Below are positions 39,846 through 48,681 of a stretch of DNA of 64,000 bases, in pieces (position 1 is the stretch's first letter; every line of letters begins with the position of its first letter). The DNA is from Citrobacter youngae ATCC 29220. Lineage in GTDB: Bacteria > Pseudomonadota > Gammaproteobacteria > Enterobacterales > Enterobacteriaceae. Made by a program: the position numbers and the translations under genes. The stretch lies in the NCBI RefSeq assembly GCF_000155975.1, contig NZ_GG730303.1, positions 124,611 to 188,610 on the forward strand, written 5' to 3'. Under the pieces are notes generated by a model. It was not told where the DNA came from, searched no databases, and was given only the letters and a program-made list of their open reading frames with translations.

Positions 39846-41177
39846 ATGGAAACGGCAACGAATAGCAGCGTAATACTCGACGCATCTGCTCCGGCGCGTC
39901 GGGCGGGAATGACCGAAAGCGAATGGCGTGAAGCCATTAAATTCGACAGCACGGACACCGGCTGGGTCATTATGAGTATCGGTATGGCAATCGGTGCGGG
40001 GATTGTTTTTCTTCCCGTCCAGGTAGGGCTGATGGGGCTGTGGGTCTTTTTGCTCTCCTCTATCATCGGCTACCCCGCCATGTATCTGTTCCAGCGTCTG
40101 TTTATCAATACGCTGGCAGAGTCCCCAGAGTGTAAAGACTACCCGAGCGTGATCAGCGGCTACCTGGGTAAAAACTGGGGCATCCTGTTAGGCGCATTGT
40201 ATTTTGTGATGCTGGTTATCTGGATGTTCGTCTATTCCACCGCCATCACCAACGACAGCGCTTCCTATCTGCACACGTTTGGCGTGACGGAGGGTCTGTT
40301 GTCCGACAGTCCGTTCTATGGCCTGGTACTGATTTGTATCCTGGTGGCTATCTCGTCGCGCGGTGAAAAGCTGTTGTTTAAAATTTCCACTGGCATGGTC
40401 TTGACCAAGCTGCTGGTGGTTGCTGCGCTCGGCCTGTCGATGGTGGGGATGTGGCATTTATATAACGCAGGTTCGCTGCCGCCGATGGCGCTGCTGATCA
40501 AAAACGCGATTATCACGCTGCCCTTTACGCTGACCTCAATTCTGTTTATTCAGACTCTGAGCCCAATGGTTATCTCATATCGTTCTCGCGAAAAATCCAT
40601 TGAGGTGGCGCGTCATAAAGCCCTGCGCGCCATGAACATCGCGTTCGGTATCCTGTTCGTTACGGTCTTTTTCTACGCCGTTTCCTTCACGCTGGCGATG
40701 GGCCACGACGAAGCTGTTAAAGCTTATGAGCAGAACATTTCCGCTCTGGCGATTGCCGCGCAGTTTATCAGCGGCGATGGCGCTGGCTGGGTGAAAATCG
40801 TCAGCGTTATCCTGAACATCTTTGCCGTAATGACCGCCTTCTTCGGCGTCTATTTAGGCTTCCGTGAAGCCACTCAGGGGATCGTGATGAACGTGCTGCG
40901 CCGTAAAATGCCAGCCGAAAAAATCAATGAAACCCTGGTGCAGCGCGGCATTATGATTTTCGCCATCCTGCTGGCCTGGAGCGCAATTGTGCTCAATGCG
41001 CCGGTACTGAGCTTCACCTCTATTTGTAGCCCAATCTTCGGCATGGTGGGGTGTTTGATCCCGGCCTGGCTGGTCTACAAAGTTCCTGCACTGCACAAAT
41101 ACAAAGGCGCCTCTCTGTATCTGATTATTATCACGGGCCTGCTGCTGTGCGTTTCTCCGTTCCTGGCATTTTCCTGA
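39846..41177 (+). CDS. cyuP: CyuP (YhaO/DlsT), cysteine/serine transporter
   Basis: A 443-residue HAAAP-family permease with about 11 membrane segments. STDTGWVIMSIGMAIGAGIVF is TM1; SPMVISYRSREKSIEVARHKA is the cytoplasmic loop typical of the YhaO group. In E. coli it imports L-cysteine and has also been called a D/L-serine transporter. It starts 24 nt upstream of cyuA in a two-gene operon. Confidence 0.95.
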   Translation: METATNSSVILDASAPARRAGMTESEWREAIKFDSTDTGWVIMSIGMAIGAGIVFLPVQVGLMGLWVFLLSSIIGYPAMYLFQRLFINTLAESPECKDYPSVISGYLGKNWGILLGALYFVMLVIWMFVYSTAITNDSASYLHTFGVTEGLLSDSPFYGLVLICILVAISSRGEKLLFKISTGMVLTKLLVVAALGLSMVGMWHLYNAGSLPPMALLIKNAIITLPFTLTSILFIQTLSPMVISYRSREKSIEVARHKALRAMNIAFGILFVTVFFYAVSFTLAMGHDEAVKAYEQNISALAIAAQFISGDGAGWVKIVSVILNIFAVMTAFFGVYLGFREATQGIVMNVLRRKMPAEKINETLVQRGIMIFAILLAWSAIVLNAPVLSFTSICSPIFGMVGCLIPAWLVYKVPALHKYKGASLYLIIITGLLLCVSPFLAFS

Positions 41178-41201
41178 GTTATCTGAACAAAGGTTGTTGT
41201 T

Positions 41202-42512
41202 ATGTTTGAGACTACATTGAATCCATTATGGGATAGTTTTATTCGCGCAGTGCAGGAAGAAGTGAAGCCCGCGCTGGGCTGCACGGAACCTATCTCTCTG
41301 GCTCTGGCGGCGGCCGTCGCCTCCTCGGAGCTGGACGGCGCGGTTGAACGCATTGATGCGTGGGTCTCGCCAAACCTGATGAAAAATGGCCTGGGTGTGA
41401 CCGTTCCGGGGACGGGCATGGTGGGGTTACCGATTGCCGCCGCGCTGGGCGCGATCGGCGGTAACGCTAAAGCCGGGCTGGAAGTGCTGAAAGACGCTTC
41501 GGCTGAGGCGGTGGCACAGGCCAAAGCGATGCTGACTGCCGGGAAAGTGGCGGTGATGCTCCAGGAACCTTGCGAAGATATTCTTTTTTCCCGCGCGAAA
41601 GTGTATAGCGCTGAAGGATGGGCGTGCGTGACGATTGTTGGCGGTCATACCAACGTTGTGCACATTGAAACCAACAAAGGCGTGGTGTTCGCGGCAGAAG
41701 AGTGCACTCAAAAAGAGGATCGGGAATCACCGTTGGCAGTATTGTCTCACACGTCGCTGGAAGAGATTGTGGCGTTTGTGAATGCGGTGCCGTTTGCGTC
41801 AATCCGCTTTATTCTTGATGCGGCAAGACTGAACGGTGCGCTGTCCCAGGAAGGGTTGCGCGGCAACTGGGGCCTGCACATCGGAACCACGCTGGAGAAG
41901 CAGTGCGCGCGTGGCCTGCTGGCAAACGATCTGTCTACCGCCATTTTGATCCGTACCAGTGCGGCATCGGATGCGCGAATGGGCGGGGCGACGCTGCCGG
42001 CGATGAGCAATTCCGGCTCCGGTAATCAGGGGATTACCGCCACCGTTCCGGTGATGGTGGTTGCTGAACACTTTGGCGCGGATGAGGAAAAACTGGCGCG
42101 TGCGCTGATGCTGTCTCATCTGAGCGCTATCTACATCCACCATCAGCTTCCACGTTTGTCCGCACTGTGCGCGGCAACCACGGCGGCGATGGGCGCAGCG
42201 GCGGGGATGGCATGGATTGTGGATGGTCGCTACAACACCATCGCGATGGCGATCAGCAGTATGATTGGCGATGTGAGCGGAATGATTTGCGATGGTGCCT
42301 CAAACAGCTGCGCGATGAAAGTCTCAACCAGCGCATCTGCGGCGTGGAAAGCGGTGCTGATGGCGCTGGATGATACTGCCGTAACCGGTAATGAAGGGAT
42401 TGTGGCGCATAACGTGGAGCAATCAATCACTAACCTGTGTGCGCTGGCGTGTCGTTCAATGCAGGAAACCGACAAGCAGATCATTGAGATCATGGCCAGT
42501 AAAGCGCATTAA
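41202..42512 (+). CDS. cyuA: CyuA (YhaM), L-cysteine desulfidase
   Basis: A 436-residue UPF0597/CdsB-family [4Fe-4S] enzyme. [14 protein letters not shown] with Cys27 is the N-terminal cluster-ligand motif; later [14 protein letters not shown] carries two more cysteines. It degrades cysteine to pyruvate, sulfide and ammonia, mostly anaerobically. Translated after cyuP. Confidence 0.95.
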   Translation: MFETTLNPLWDSFIRAVQEEVKPALGCTEPISLALAAAVASSELDGAVERIDAWVSPNLMKNGLGVTVPGTGMVGLPIAAALGAIGGNAKAGLEVLKDASAEAVAQAKAMLTAGKVAVMLQEPCEDILFSRAKVYSAEGWACVTIVGGHTNVVHIETNKGVVFAAEECTQKEDRESPLAVLSHTSLEEIVAFVNAVPFASIRFILDAARLNGALSQEGLRGNWGLHIGTTLEKQCARGLLANDLSTAILIRTSAASDARMGGATLPAMSNSGSGNQGITATVPVMVVAEHFGADEEKLARALMLSHLSAIYIHHQLPRLSALCAATTAAMGAAAGMAWIVDGRYNTIAMAISSMIGDVSGMICDGASNSCAMKVSTSASAAWKAVLMALDDTAVTGNEGIVAHNVEQSITNLCALACRSMQETDKQIIEIMASKAH

Positions 42513-42514
42513 TC

Positions 42515-42549
42515 TGTAGGCCGGGCAAGGCGCAGCCGCCACCCGGCAT
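42515..42549. repeat. single REP between cyuA and yhaL
   Basis: TGTAGGCCGGGCAAGGCGC closing with GCCGCCACCCGGC, a single REP palindrome in the convergent gap. Confidence 0.85.
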
Positions 42550-42551
42550 CA

Positions 42552-42582
42552 GCCAGAGCCGCCTTTTCAGGCGGCTTCTTCG
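42552..42582. terminator. hairpin at the cyuA/yhaL convergent end
   Basis: GCCGCCT and AGGCGGC flank a TTTC loop. The stop codon of yhaL falls in the loop and stem, so the yhaL 3' end and the probable cyuA terminator share the same DNA. The T-tract on the plus strand is weak (TTCTTCG). Confidence 0.5.
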
Positions 42583-42716
42583 TCTTCCAGCCGTAGCTCG
42601 GCATCGGCCACAATCGCTTCCAGTTCTGTCAGCATGTCTTCATAACCGAAAGTCACCGTGTCTTGCTTTTTGGGCTCAACCTGCGGCTGGCGTTTTTGGG
42701 TTTTTTTCTTGCTCAA
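42567..42716 (-). CDS. yhaL: YhaL, small acidic-tailed protein (49 aa, TTG start)
   Basis: A 49-residue protein starting at TTG 42716, with GGAG about 10 nt upstream. A lysine-rich N-terminus (SKKKTQKRQPQ) is followed by FGYEDMLTELEAIVADAELRLEDEEAA, a short helix that resembles the first helix of the exonuclease VII small subunit (XseB). It matches E. coli YhaL in position and pattern. Function unknown. A shorter in-frame ATG lies at the DML methionine, but only the TTG start gives the conserved N-terminus. Confidence 0.82.
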   Translation of the reverse strand: MSKKKTQKRQPQVEPKKQDTVTFGYEDMLTELEAIVADAELRLEDEEAA

Positions 42717-42742
42717 TAGTCGTACTCCGTTGTTTTCCATGA

Positions 42743-43444
42743 CTATACGGGCAAATCTATCAGCAAAGCGCGCAGCGGGGTATCGGCGACTAACGTTATG
42801 TTAGTTTCGTCACGAATAAACGCGCCGTCGCCGCAGGTGAGCGCTTCCTTTTCGGCGCCAGCCGTCACCGCATGGAATCTGCCGTGGATCGACTGTAAGT
42901 AAGCGCGAGGCCCATGTAACTGAAAACTCAGCGATTCACCTTGTTGCAGTTCAACGTGGTGCACCCATACCTGTTGGCGCAGATGCAGGCTGCCTTCTTC
43001 ACCGTCCGGCGAAGCCAGCAGCTGATGCTTACCTACGCTTAGCGTTGCTTTCTGTACGCAGGCGTTTTCGCGCTGCGGGCAGGCGTCCAGCCAGAGCTGC
43101 ATTCTGGTTAACGGTTTGTCTTTACTGATATTGTGTTCGCTGTAGCTTATCCCCGGTTGCGTTGCGAGCAACAGCACCTCGCCCGCTTTGGCCTGGATAT
43201 GGTTGCCTTCGCTGTCGCGGTACTCCGCTTCCCCTTCGAGGATCAGATTGACGATATCCACCTTCGGATAGGTCCGTGGCTGGAAAGAGGCCCCCGGTGC
43301 CAGAACTTCCTGGTTCAGAACACGCAGCGAGGCATAACCCAGCAGTTTAGGATCAAAATAGTGTCCAAAGGAGAAGGTATAACGGGCCTGCAGCCAACCG
43401 TAGTCTGCCTGTCCGCATTGTTTGGCTGTACGGGTAGTAATCAT
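42743..43444 (-). CDS. yhaK: YhaK, pirin-family redox-sensitive bicupin
   Basis: A 233-residue pirin-like bicupin. HYFDPKLLGYASLRVLNQEVLAPG and FQPRTYPKVDIVNLILEGEAEYRDSEG form the N-terminal cupin. In E. coli YhaK is a cytosolic redox-sensitive protein, controlled by YhaJ-linked and nitrite-responsive regulation. Divergent from yhaJ by about 100 bp. Substrate unknown. Confidence 0.93.
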   Translation of the reverse strand: MITTRTAKQCGQADYGWLQARYTFSFGHYFDPKLLGYASLRVLNQEVLAPGASFQPRTYPKVDIVNLILEGEAEYRDSEGNHIQAKAGEVLLLATQPGISYSEHNISKDKPLTRMQLWLDACPQRENACVQKATLSVGKHQLLASPDGEEGSLHLRQQVWVHHVELQQGESLSFQLHGPRAYLQSIHGRFHAVTAGAEKEALTCGDGAFIRDETNITLVADTPLRALLIDLPV

Positions 43445-43548
43445 AGTTATTGACCTCTCTTTACTTCCTTTTATGTTAAATGGCTAGACGCTGCATTGTT
43501 AGCCAGATATTCTGCCGGGTATGTTCAAATTTCCTGAATGAGAACGAG

Positions 43549-44445
43549 ATGGCCAAAGAAAGAGCTTTAACGCTTGAGGCGTTGCGCGTCATGGACGCAA
43601 TAGACAGACGCGGTAGCTTTGCCGCTGCGGCAGATGAACTGGGGCGCGTTCCTTCAGCACTCAGCTATACCATGCAGAAGCTGGAGGAGGAGCTGGACGT
43701 AGTGTTGTTTGACCGTTCTGGCCACCGTACAAAATTCACCAACGTCGGGCGTATGCTGCTGGAGCGTGGCCGCGTCCTGTTGGAGGCCGCGGATAAGCTG
43801 ACTACCGATGCCGAAGCGCTGGCGCGTGGTTGGGAAACGCATCTGACCATCGTGACCGAAGCGCTGGTACCAACGGCGGCGTTTTTCCCGCTGATCGACA
43901 GGCTTGCCGGGAAGGCCAATACCCAGCTTTCCGTGATCACTGAAGTTCTGGCCGGGGCGTGGGAGCGTCTGGAGCAGGGGCGGGCGGATATCGTGATTGC
44001 CCCGGATATGCATTTTCGCTCATCTTCAGAAATCAACTCACGCAAGCTGTACTCGCTGATGAACGTGTATGTGGCGGCGCCGGATCATCCGATTCATCAG
44101 GAGCCGGAGCCGTTATCGGAAGTCACCCGCGTGAAGTACCGCGGTATCGCGGTGGCGGATACCGCCCGTGAACGTCCGGTGTTGACCGTCCAGTTGCTGG
44201 ATAAACAGCCCCGTCTGACGGTAAGTTCGATAGAGGATAAGCGCCAGGCGCTGTTAGCCGGGCTGGGGGTGGCGACGATGCCGTACCCGCTGGTTGAAGA
44301 TGACATTGCGGCAGGCCGGCTGCGGGTGGTGAGTCCGGAATCAACAAGCGAAATTGATATCATTATGGCCTGGCGGCGAGACAGTATGGGCGAGGCGAAA
44401 TCCTGGTGTCTGCGGGAAATCCCCAAGCTGTTTGCAGGTAAATAG
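43549..44445 (+). CDS. yhaJ: YhaJ, LysR-type regulator
   Basis: A 298-residue LysR-family regulator. HTH: ALRVMDAIDRRGSFAAAADE and VPSALSYTMQKLEEEL at residues about 11-51. In E. coli YhaJ activates yqjF in response to aromatic hydroxylated compounds (it senses 2,4-DNT breakdown products) and, in some strains, T3SS genes. The ATG at 43549 gives the family length; upstream extension to 43480 would overlap the yhaK promoter. Confidence 0.94.
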   Translation: MAKERALTLEALRVMDAIDRRGSFAAAADELGRVPSALSYTMQKLEEELDVVLFDRSGHRTKFTNVGRMLLERGRVLLEAADKLTTDAEALARGWETHLTIVTEALVPTAAFFPLIDRLAGKANTQLSVITEVLAGAWERLEQGRADIVIAPDMHFRSSSEINSRKLYSLMNVYVAAPDHPIHQEPEPLSEVTRVKYRGIAVADTARERPVLTVQLLDKQPRLTVSSIEDKRQALLAGLGVATMPYPLVEDDIAAGRLRVVSPESTSEIDIIMAWRRDSMGEAKSWCLREIPKLFAGK

Positions 44446-44457
44446 CCTGACTGTTAC

Positions 44458-44494
44458 GCCGGATGCGGTGCGATGCACCTTATCCGGCCTACAG
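44458..44494. repeat. single REP between yhaJ and yhaH
   Basis: GCCGGATGCGGTGCGATGCA closing with CCTTATCCGGC. Confidence 0.8.
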
Positions 44495-44542
44495 GACGGA
44501 GATATGTTGCCGTTGTGGGTCCAGGCATCTATACGAGCTACA

Positions 44543-44908
44543 TCAGGACAGCTGTTTGGGGTCAGCGCCGAAGCGGTTGCTGCCCTGAGTCCCGTTTTGA
44601 CAGTTGAAAATGATGATAATCAACCAGCCAACGATCGGGATCAGCAGTACCAGTAGCCACCAGGCTGAACGATCGGTGTCATGCAAACGCCGGAACTGTA
44701 CCGCCCACCACGGAATAAAAACCAGAACCCCATAAATCGTTGTTAAGATGCCTTCCCCTCCGGCGCGTTCCCAGCCAAGCATTCTGTCCAGAATACCCAG
44801 CACGAACGTGAAGATGATGTTGACCAGCACAAACATCCAGTATTCTTTACGACGCGCGCGACCACCGAAACCAAAGTAATTCTTTAATACGTTTAAATAC
44901 CAATCCAT
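44543..44908 (-). CDS. yhaH: YhaH, DUF805 inner-membrane protein
   Basis: A 121-residue DUF805 protein with about four membrane segments. MDWYLNVLKNYFGFGGRARRKEYW, VPWWAVQFRRLHDTDRSAWW-type motifs (here IPWWAVQFRRLHDTDRSAWW) are diagnostic. E. coli has a paralogue, yhaI, alongside; only one copy exists here. The ATG at 44908 is used; six upstream in-frame codons are not conserved. Function unknown. Confidence 0.93.
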   Translation of the reverse strand: MDWYLNVLKNYFGFGGRARRKEYWMFVLVNIIFTFVLGILDRMLGWERAGGEGILTTIYGVLVFIPWWAVQFRRLHDTDRSAWWLLVLLIPIVGWLIIIIFNCQNGTQGSNRFGADPKQLS

Positions 44909-45070
44909 TTTCGCCTCGTTCTGCATTCAATTACTTGTTTTTAAAGCAATCAAATTAAGAATAGCTGTGAATGAAATGCTGGTAAATATTTGTGATATTA
45001 ATTATTGGTTCCCTGATGGGTAATGCTGTTCAGTTAACGTCTCATCGATTTTCAGCCGGGAGCCGGGATT

Positions 45071-45100
45071 GTAAAGGGCGTGGTGGAGAACGCCCCTTAC
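45071..45100. other. inverted repeat downstream of yqjG
   Basis: GTAAAGGGCGT and ACGCCCCTTAC flank a short loop, 19 bp past the yqjG stop. There is one mismatch and no T-tract; it may act as the yqjG transcript end. Confidence 0.5.
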
Positions 45101-45118
45101 ACGTGTCGCTCGTGTCAA

Positions 45119-46105
45119 TCACGCGAAACGCTCGTCACGCCCGTGGGGTTCGTTAAGGTCCTGCCACGGCCCGACAGAAATAATGCCGGTTGGGTTAATG
45201 GTTTTATGGCTACGGAAGTAGTGGTTGCGGATATGATCGAAATTAACGGTCTCCGCAATGCCCGGCATCTGATAGATATCGCGCAGGAAACCGTACAGAT
45301 TCAGATAGTCGCTAATCCGGTGTTTATCGCACTTGAAGTGGGTCACATACACGGGATCAAAACGCACCAGCGTGGTCCACAGGCGAATATCTGCTTCCGT
45401 TAACTGGTTGCCGGTCAGGTAGCGATGCTGCCCCAGAATTTGCTCCAGACGCGCCAGGGAGTGGAAGACTTTTTCCACGGCGTCGTCATACGCTTCCTGG
45501 CTGGTGGCAAATCCGGCTTTATACACGCCGTTATTGACGTTGTCATAAATCCAGCCGTTCAGCTCGTCGATTTGACTTTGCAGGGCTGACGGGTAGTAAT
45601 CTCCGGCTTTTGCGCCCAGCGCATCAAACGCAGTGTTAAACATGCGGATGATCTCCGCGGATTCGTTGCTGACAATGGTATGATTTTTTTTATCCCACAG
45701 CACCGGGACGGTTACCCGACCGCTGTAATGCGGATCGGCGTGTAGATAGAGTTGGTAAAGAAACTCATGTTGATACAGCGTATCGCCGGTTGCCGCCGGG
45801 AAGTTATCATCAAACGTCCAGCCGTTTTCCAGCATCAGCGGATGCACAACGGAAACGGAAATAAACGGTTCCAGCCCTTTGAGCTTACGCAAAATCAGCG
45901 TGCGGTGCGCCCACGGACAGGCCAGAGAAACGTAGAGATGATAGCGGTCTTTTTCGGCGGCGAAACCCCCTTCGCCCGTTGGACCTGGAGCGCCATCCGC
46001 GGTGAGCCAGTTGCGGTAAGCCGATGCAGAACGTTGAAATTTCCCCCCGGTTGATTTGGTGTCATACCAGGTGTCATGCCATACGCCGTCAATCAGTTGT
46101 CCCAT
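45119..46105 (-). CDS. yqjG: YqjG, glutathionyl-hydroquinone reductase
   Basis: A 328-residue Xi-class glutathione transferase. The catalytic Cys63 is in YVSLACPWAHRTLI; a C-terminal GST helical domain follows (DIRLWTTLVRFDPVYVTHFKC). It reduces glutathionyl-hydroquinones to hydroquinones. Transcribed after yqjF but separated from it by a strong palindromic terminator, so probably expressed on its own. Confidence 0.95.
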   Translation of the reverse strand: MGQLIDGVWHDTWYDTKSTGGKFQRSASAYRNWLTADGAPGPTGEGGFAAEKDRYHLYVSLACPWAHRTLILRKLKGLEPFISVSVVHPLMLENGWTFDDNFPAATGDTLYQHEFLYQLYLHADPHYSGRVTVPVLWDKKNHTIVSNESAEIIRMFNTAFDALGAKAGDYYPSALQSQIDELNGWIYDNVNNGVYKAGFATSQEAYDDAVEKVFHSLARLEQILGQHRYLTGNQLTEADIRLWTTLVRFDPVYVTHFKCDKHRISDYLNLYGFLRDIYQMPGIAETVNFDHIRNHYFRSHKTINPTGIISVGPWQDLNEPHGRDERFA

Positions 46106-46126
46106 TTTATCGCCTCCTCAGATAGC

Positions 46127-46154
46127 AAAAGCGAGGAGATATCTCCTCGCTTTT
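46127..46154. terminator. 28-nt perfect palindrome, bidirectional terminator (yqjF end)
   Basis: AAAAGCGAGGAGAT and its exact complement form a gapless 28-nt palindrome with A/T tracts on both sides, between yqjF and yqjG. Confidence 0.88.
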
Positions 46155-46176
46155 TGATGTATTCAATATAGTTTGC

Positions 46177-46569
46177 TTACCACTTTTTATTCAGCACACG
46201 GTCGATACTGAATGCGCCCGGACCGGTGATAGCCAGCAGCAGGAAACCGCCTGCGATGGTCAGGTTTTTCATGAACATCAGCGAGTTCACGCCTTCCGCA
46301 AAGTTGCTGTGGAAGATAAATGCTGTCAGCAGCGTGAAGCCTGCGGTGAACAGCGCGGTAGTACGGGTCAGGAAGCCGAACAGGATTGCCAGACCGCCGC
46401 CAAACTCAAGCAGGATGACCAGCGGCAACATAAAACCAGGCACGCCCATGGCTTCCATGTACTGTTGGGTACCCGCATATCCGGTGATTTTTCCCCAGCC
46501 TGCGGAAATAAACAGGATTGGCATCAGAATGCGCGCTACCAGTACACCAACATCTTCTAATTTCTTCAT
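46177..46569 (-). CDS. yqjF: YqjF, DoxX-family inner-membrane protein
   Basis: A 130-residue DoxX-family protein with four membrane segments. ILMPILFISAGWGKITGYAG and LEFGGGLAILFGFLTRTTAL are diagnostic. E. coli YqjF is induced by YhaJ with aromatic hydroxyquinones, fitting its place next to yqjG. The second of two consecutive ATGs gives better spacing to GGAG; the first (46572) adds one Met. Confidence 0.94.
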   Translation of the reverse strand: MKKLEDVGVLVARILMPILFISAGWGKITGYAGTQQYMEAMGVPGFMLPLVILLEFGGGLAILFGFLTRTTALFTAGFTLLTAFIFHSNFAEGVNSLMFMKNLTIAGGFLLLAITGPGAFSIDRVLNKKW

Positions 46570-46741
46570 CATACTCTCCAGGAAACCACTCAGGCGGCTT
46601 ATTGTGCTTTTTGTGTAACGACGCTGCAGAGCGCGTCGCTACTGTCGATGGAGAGAATCATAAACATGCTTAATGAGAATTGTTAGCAAGGAAAACTGTC
46701 AATATTTTTCAAAAATTTTGAGGTTAGGGGAGAGAGAAGGA

Positions 46742-47041
46742 CTAGCCGCGCAGTTGCTGCTGTCTGATGGTCGCTTTAACCAGACGCCAGATGCTCCAGA
46801 CGCTAAAACCGCGCTTAGCCCAGCGTACCAGCCGATTGGGGTTCCGGATGGTGCGCACCGCCATAATACTGCTCCCGACTAACACCCAGCCACGTAGGTT
46901 CAGCAACGTTTTCCAGCCACGATCGTAAACTTCGGTGGCCTCCAGCCAGTCGCGGCGAGTGGCAGACAGATCCAGCCGTTGCTGCTGAATCTGCCCAAGC
47001 AGTCGCGCCTTACGTTGTTGACGTTCGACTTTACTGCTCAT
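46742..47041 (-). CDS. yqjK: YqjK, small membrane-associated protein
   Basis: A 99-residue YqjK-family protein with a basic, Gln/Arg-rich N-terminus (MSSKVERQQRKARLLGQIQQQR) and a weakly hydrophobic central segment. Function unknown. Its ATG overlaps the yqjE stop (TAATG type), so it is translationally coupled in yqjCDEK. Confidence 0.9.
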   Translation of the reverse strand: MSSKVERQQRKARLLGQIQQQRLDLSATRRDWLEATEVYDRGWKTLLNLRGWVLVGSSIMAVRTIRNPNRLVRWAKRGFSVWSIWRLVKATIRQQQLRG

Positions 47042-47436
47042 TATGCATCATCCTCCAGGGCCTTCCTGTCGTTTGCGAGTTCGTGGCGCGTATGGCGTAG
47101 CAGCGTCGTTTTACGAGCTTTGCGGAGAGTCCATATCCCGCCAATAAGCGCCATAACCAACAGCACAACGGTGGTGGCGATCATCGCGTTCAGGCGGTAT
47201 TGCGGGTCAATAGCCCAGATGATCAGCACCATCAGGCTCATCAGCCCAAACGCCGCGAACAGCATGGTCAGCCCAAGCATCAGCAGGATCTGGATGAGAT
47301 TGGATTTTTCCTCTTCCAGTTCAACGACGGCCAGCCGCAGCCGCGTTTCGACGATCTCAACGAGAATCGTCAGGATCCGCTGTCCAATCCCCAGTACGCT
47401 TTTGCCTGGACCTTGTGCGTGTTGAGAGTCAGCCAT
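47041..47436 (-). CDS. yqjE: YqjE, phage-holin-like (YqjE/DUF1469) inner-membrane protein
   Basis: A 131-residue Actino-holin/DUF1469 protein. Amphipathic N-terminal half (QRILTILVEIVETRLRLAVVELEEEK), then two membrane helices around residues 50-100. The ATG at 47436 (MADSQHAQGPGK) gives the E. coli-like start; the longer frame runs into yqjD. Confidence 0.92.
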   Translation of the reverse strand: MADSQHAQGPGKSVLGIGQRILTILVEIVETRLRLAVVELEEEKSNLIQILLMLGLTMLFAAFGLMSLMVLIIWAIDPQYRLNAMIATTVVLLVMALIGGIWTLRKARKTTLLRHTRHELANDRKALEDDA

Positions 47437-47438
47437 TG

Positions 47439-47744
47439 TTAACGGCGCGACAGCAGTACACCAAGCACCACACCGACTGCTGCGCCAATGCCGACGCCTG
47501 TCCATGGGTTTTCGCGTACATAGTTATCGGCTTTGGCCGCGGCTTCACGGGTTTGTTTGGCAATCACATCGCTGGTTTCACTCAAACGATGGCGGCTCTC
47601 CCGCAGTGCGTGTTCGGCTTTGCTGCGAATTTTACTCATCTCTTCCTTCGACTTATCGCCAGAGGAGCTAAGTACTTCTTCAAGCGTATCCGCAAGAGAT
47701 TTCAGCTCAGCGCGCAGGTTGTCCGTAGCATTATCTTTCGACAT
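47439..47744 (-). CDS. yqjD: YqjD, ribosome-associated inner-membrane protein (ElaB/YqjD family)
   Basis: A 101-residue DUF883 protein: a charged helical N-terminal region (residues 1-75) and a C-terminal glycine-rich membrane anchor (GVGIGAAVGVVLGVLLSRR). In E. coli it tethers 70S/100S ribosomes to the membrane in stationary phase and is RpoS-controlled. It ends 2 nt before yqjE; GGAGAAAAC precedes its ATG. Confidence 0.94.
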   Translation of the reverse strand: MSKDNATDNLRAELKSLADTLEEVLSSSGDKSKEEMSKIRSKAEHALRESRHRLSETSDVIAKQTREAAAKADNYVRENPWTGVGIGAAVGVVLGVLLSRR

Positions 47745-47777
47745 AGTTTTCTCCAGTTGAGTGGGTAGTTACCGTAC

Positions 47778-48146
47778 TTAGTAATCGCGTGACTCGAGTT
47801 CTTTCAGCTCATTCTGAGCTTCAGCAAGCTTATGCTCGCGTTTTGCAATTTTATCCGCATCGCCTTTTTGCTTCGCCTCGGCTAAATCATGCTGACGCTC
47901 GGCTATCTCATTTTTCTGCTCTGTGATTTTTTTCTGATGGTCGGCGCGCAGTTTGCTGTCAGAACAGTTGGCCCGAACTTCGCTAAGTGCTTTGTTCAGC
48001 CCATTGATGCGGCTCTGATTATTGTGCTTTTCGGCATAGCTAATCTCCCGCTGAATATCCTGTTCTTTTTCCTGACAGAGGGTAGTGGCGTAACTGCCGG
48101 CACTGAGAGCGAAAAGGCTAATTGCCAACGCGATGCGGTATTTCAT
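47778..48146 (-). CDS. yqjC: YqjC, periplasmic DUF1090 protein
   Basis: A 122-residue protein with a signal peptide (MKYRIALAISLFALSAGSYA) followed by two cysteines (Cys24, Cys61) and a long charged coiled-coil-like tail rich in Lys, Glu and Gln. The ATG at 48146 is chosen for the signal peptide; the longer frame to 48239 destroys it. Reported in E. coli to help acid survival. First gene of yqjCDEK. Confidence 0.93.
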   Translation of the reverse strand: MKYRIALAISLFALSAGSYATTLCQEKEQDIQREISYAEKHNNQSRINGLNKALSEVRANCSDSKLRADHQKKITEQKNEIAERQHDLAEAKQKGDADKIAKREHKLAEAQNELKELESRDY

Positions 48147-48294
48147 TCTTGAACCTTCCATTGTGTTTCGACTCTGTGGCTTGCGGTCGATGCTCCAGAT
48201 TAATAAAACGTTGGGCCATAAACCCAGTTTATTAATCATAGGCGCTAAACGGTGAAATCACCAAAGTGAGTGATCTAATTCAGATTACTGGAGA

Positions 48295-48678
48295 TTAACC
48301 AAAACGGTGCGGGGTATCACGTAAGCGGGATAACCACTGCACCGCCTGATTATCATCATCCTGCTGAGCAATAACGAAACCATGCGGTAGCGTTCGGTCC
48401 AGCACGACCTTGGCGGCTGCGCTTTGCGCGCTGGAATCAAACGTGATCAGCAGCGCGTCATTTTGTGGGGTAATGCTTTTAAAGCGAATGCCGTTGGCAT
48501 CCAGGTGATGCCAGATAGAGAAGCCATCAGGCATGCTGGCTCCCTGGTTTATGGCGCGAATGGCAAGCGTTGACTCCTGCTGGCGAATAAGCGACCAGGT
48601 CAGGAGCAGCGCGCCGATAAACAGCATAAAGGTCGTCGTCCAGGCAAGTCGTCGGAGCGTTATGCATGATTTCAGCAT
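48295..48678 (-). CDS. mzrA: MzrA, modulator of EnvZ/OmpR
   Basis: A 127-residue inner-membrane protein with one N-terminal membrane helix (residues about 11-32) and a periplasmic domain ([20 protein letters not shown]). It binds EnvZ and links CpxAR to EnvZ/OmpR signalling. It starts 3 nt after yqjA, so the two are one operon. Confidence 0.93.
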   Translation of the reverse strand: MLKSCITLRRLAWTTTFMLFIGALLLTWSLIRQQESTLAIRAINQGASMPDGFSIWHHLDANGIRFKSITPQNDALLITFDSSAQSAAAKVVLDRTLPHGFVIAQQDDDNQAVQWLSRLRDTPHRFG

Positions 48679-48681
48679 AAT

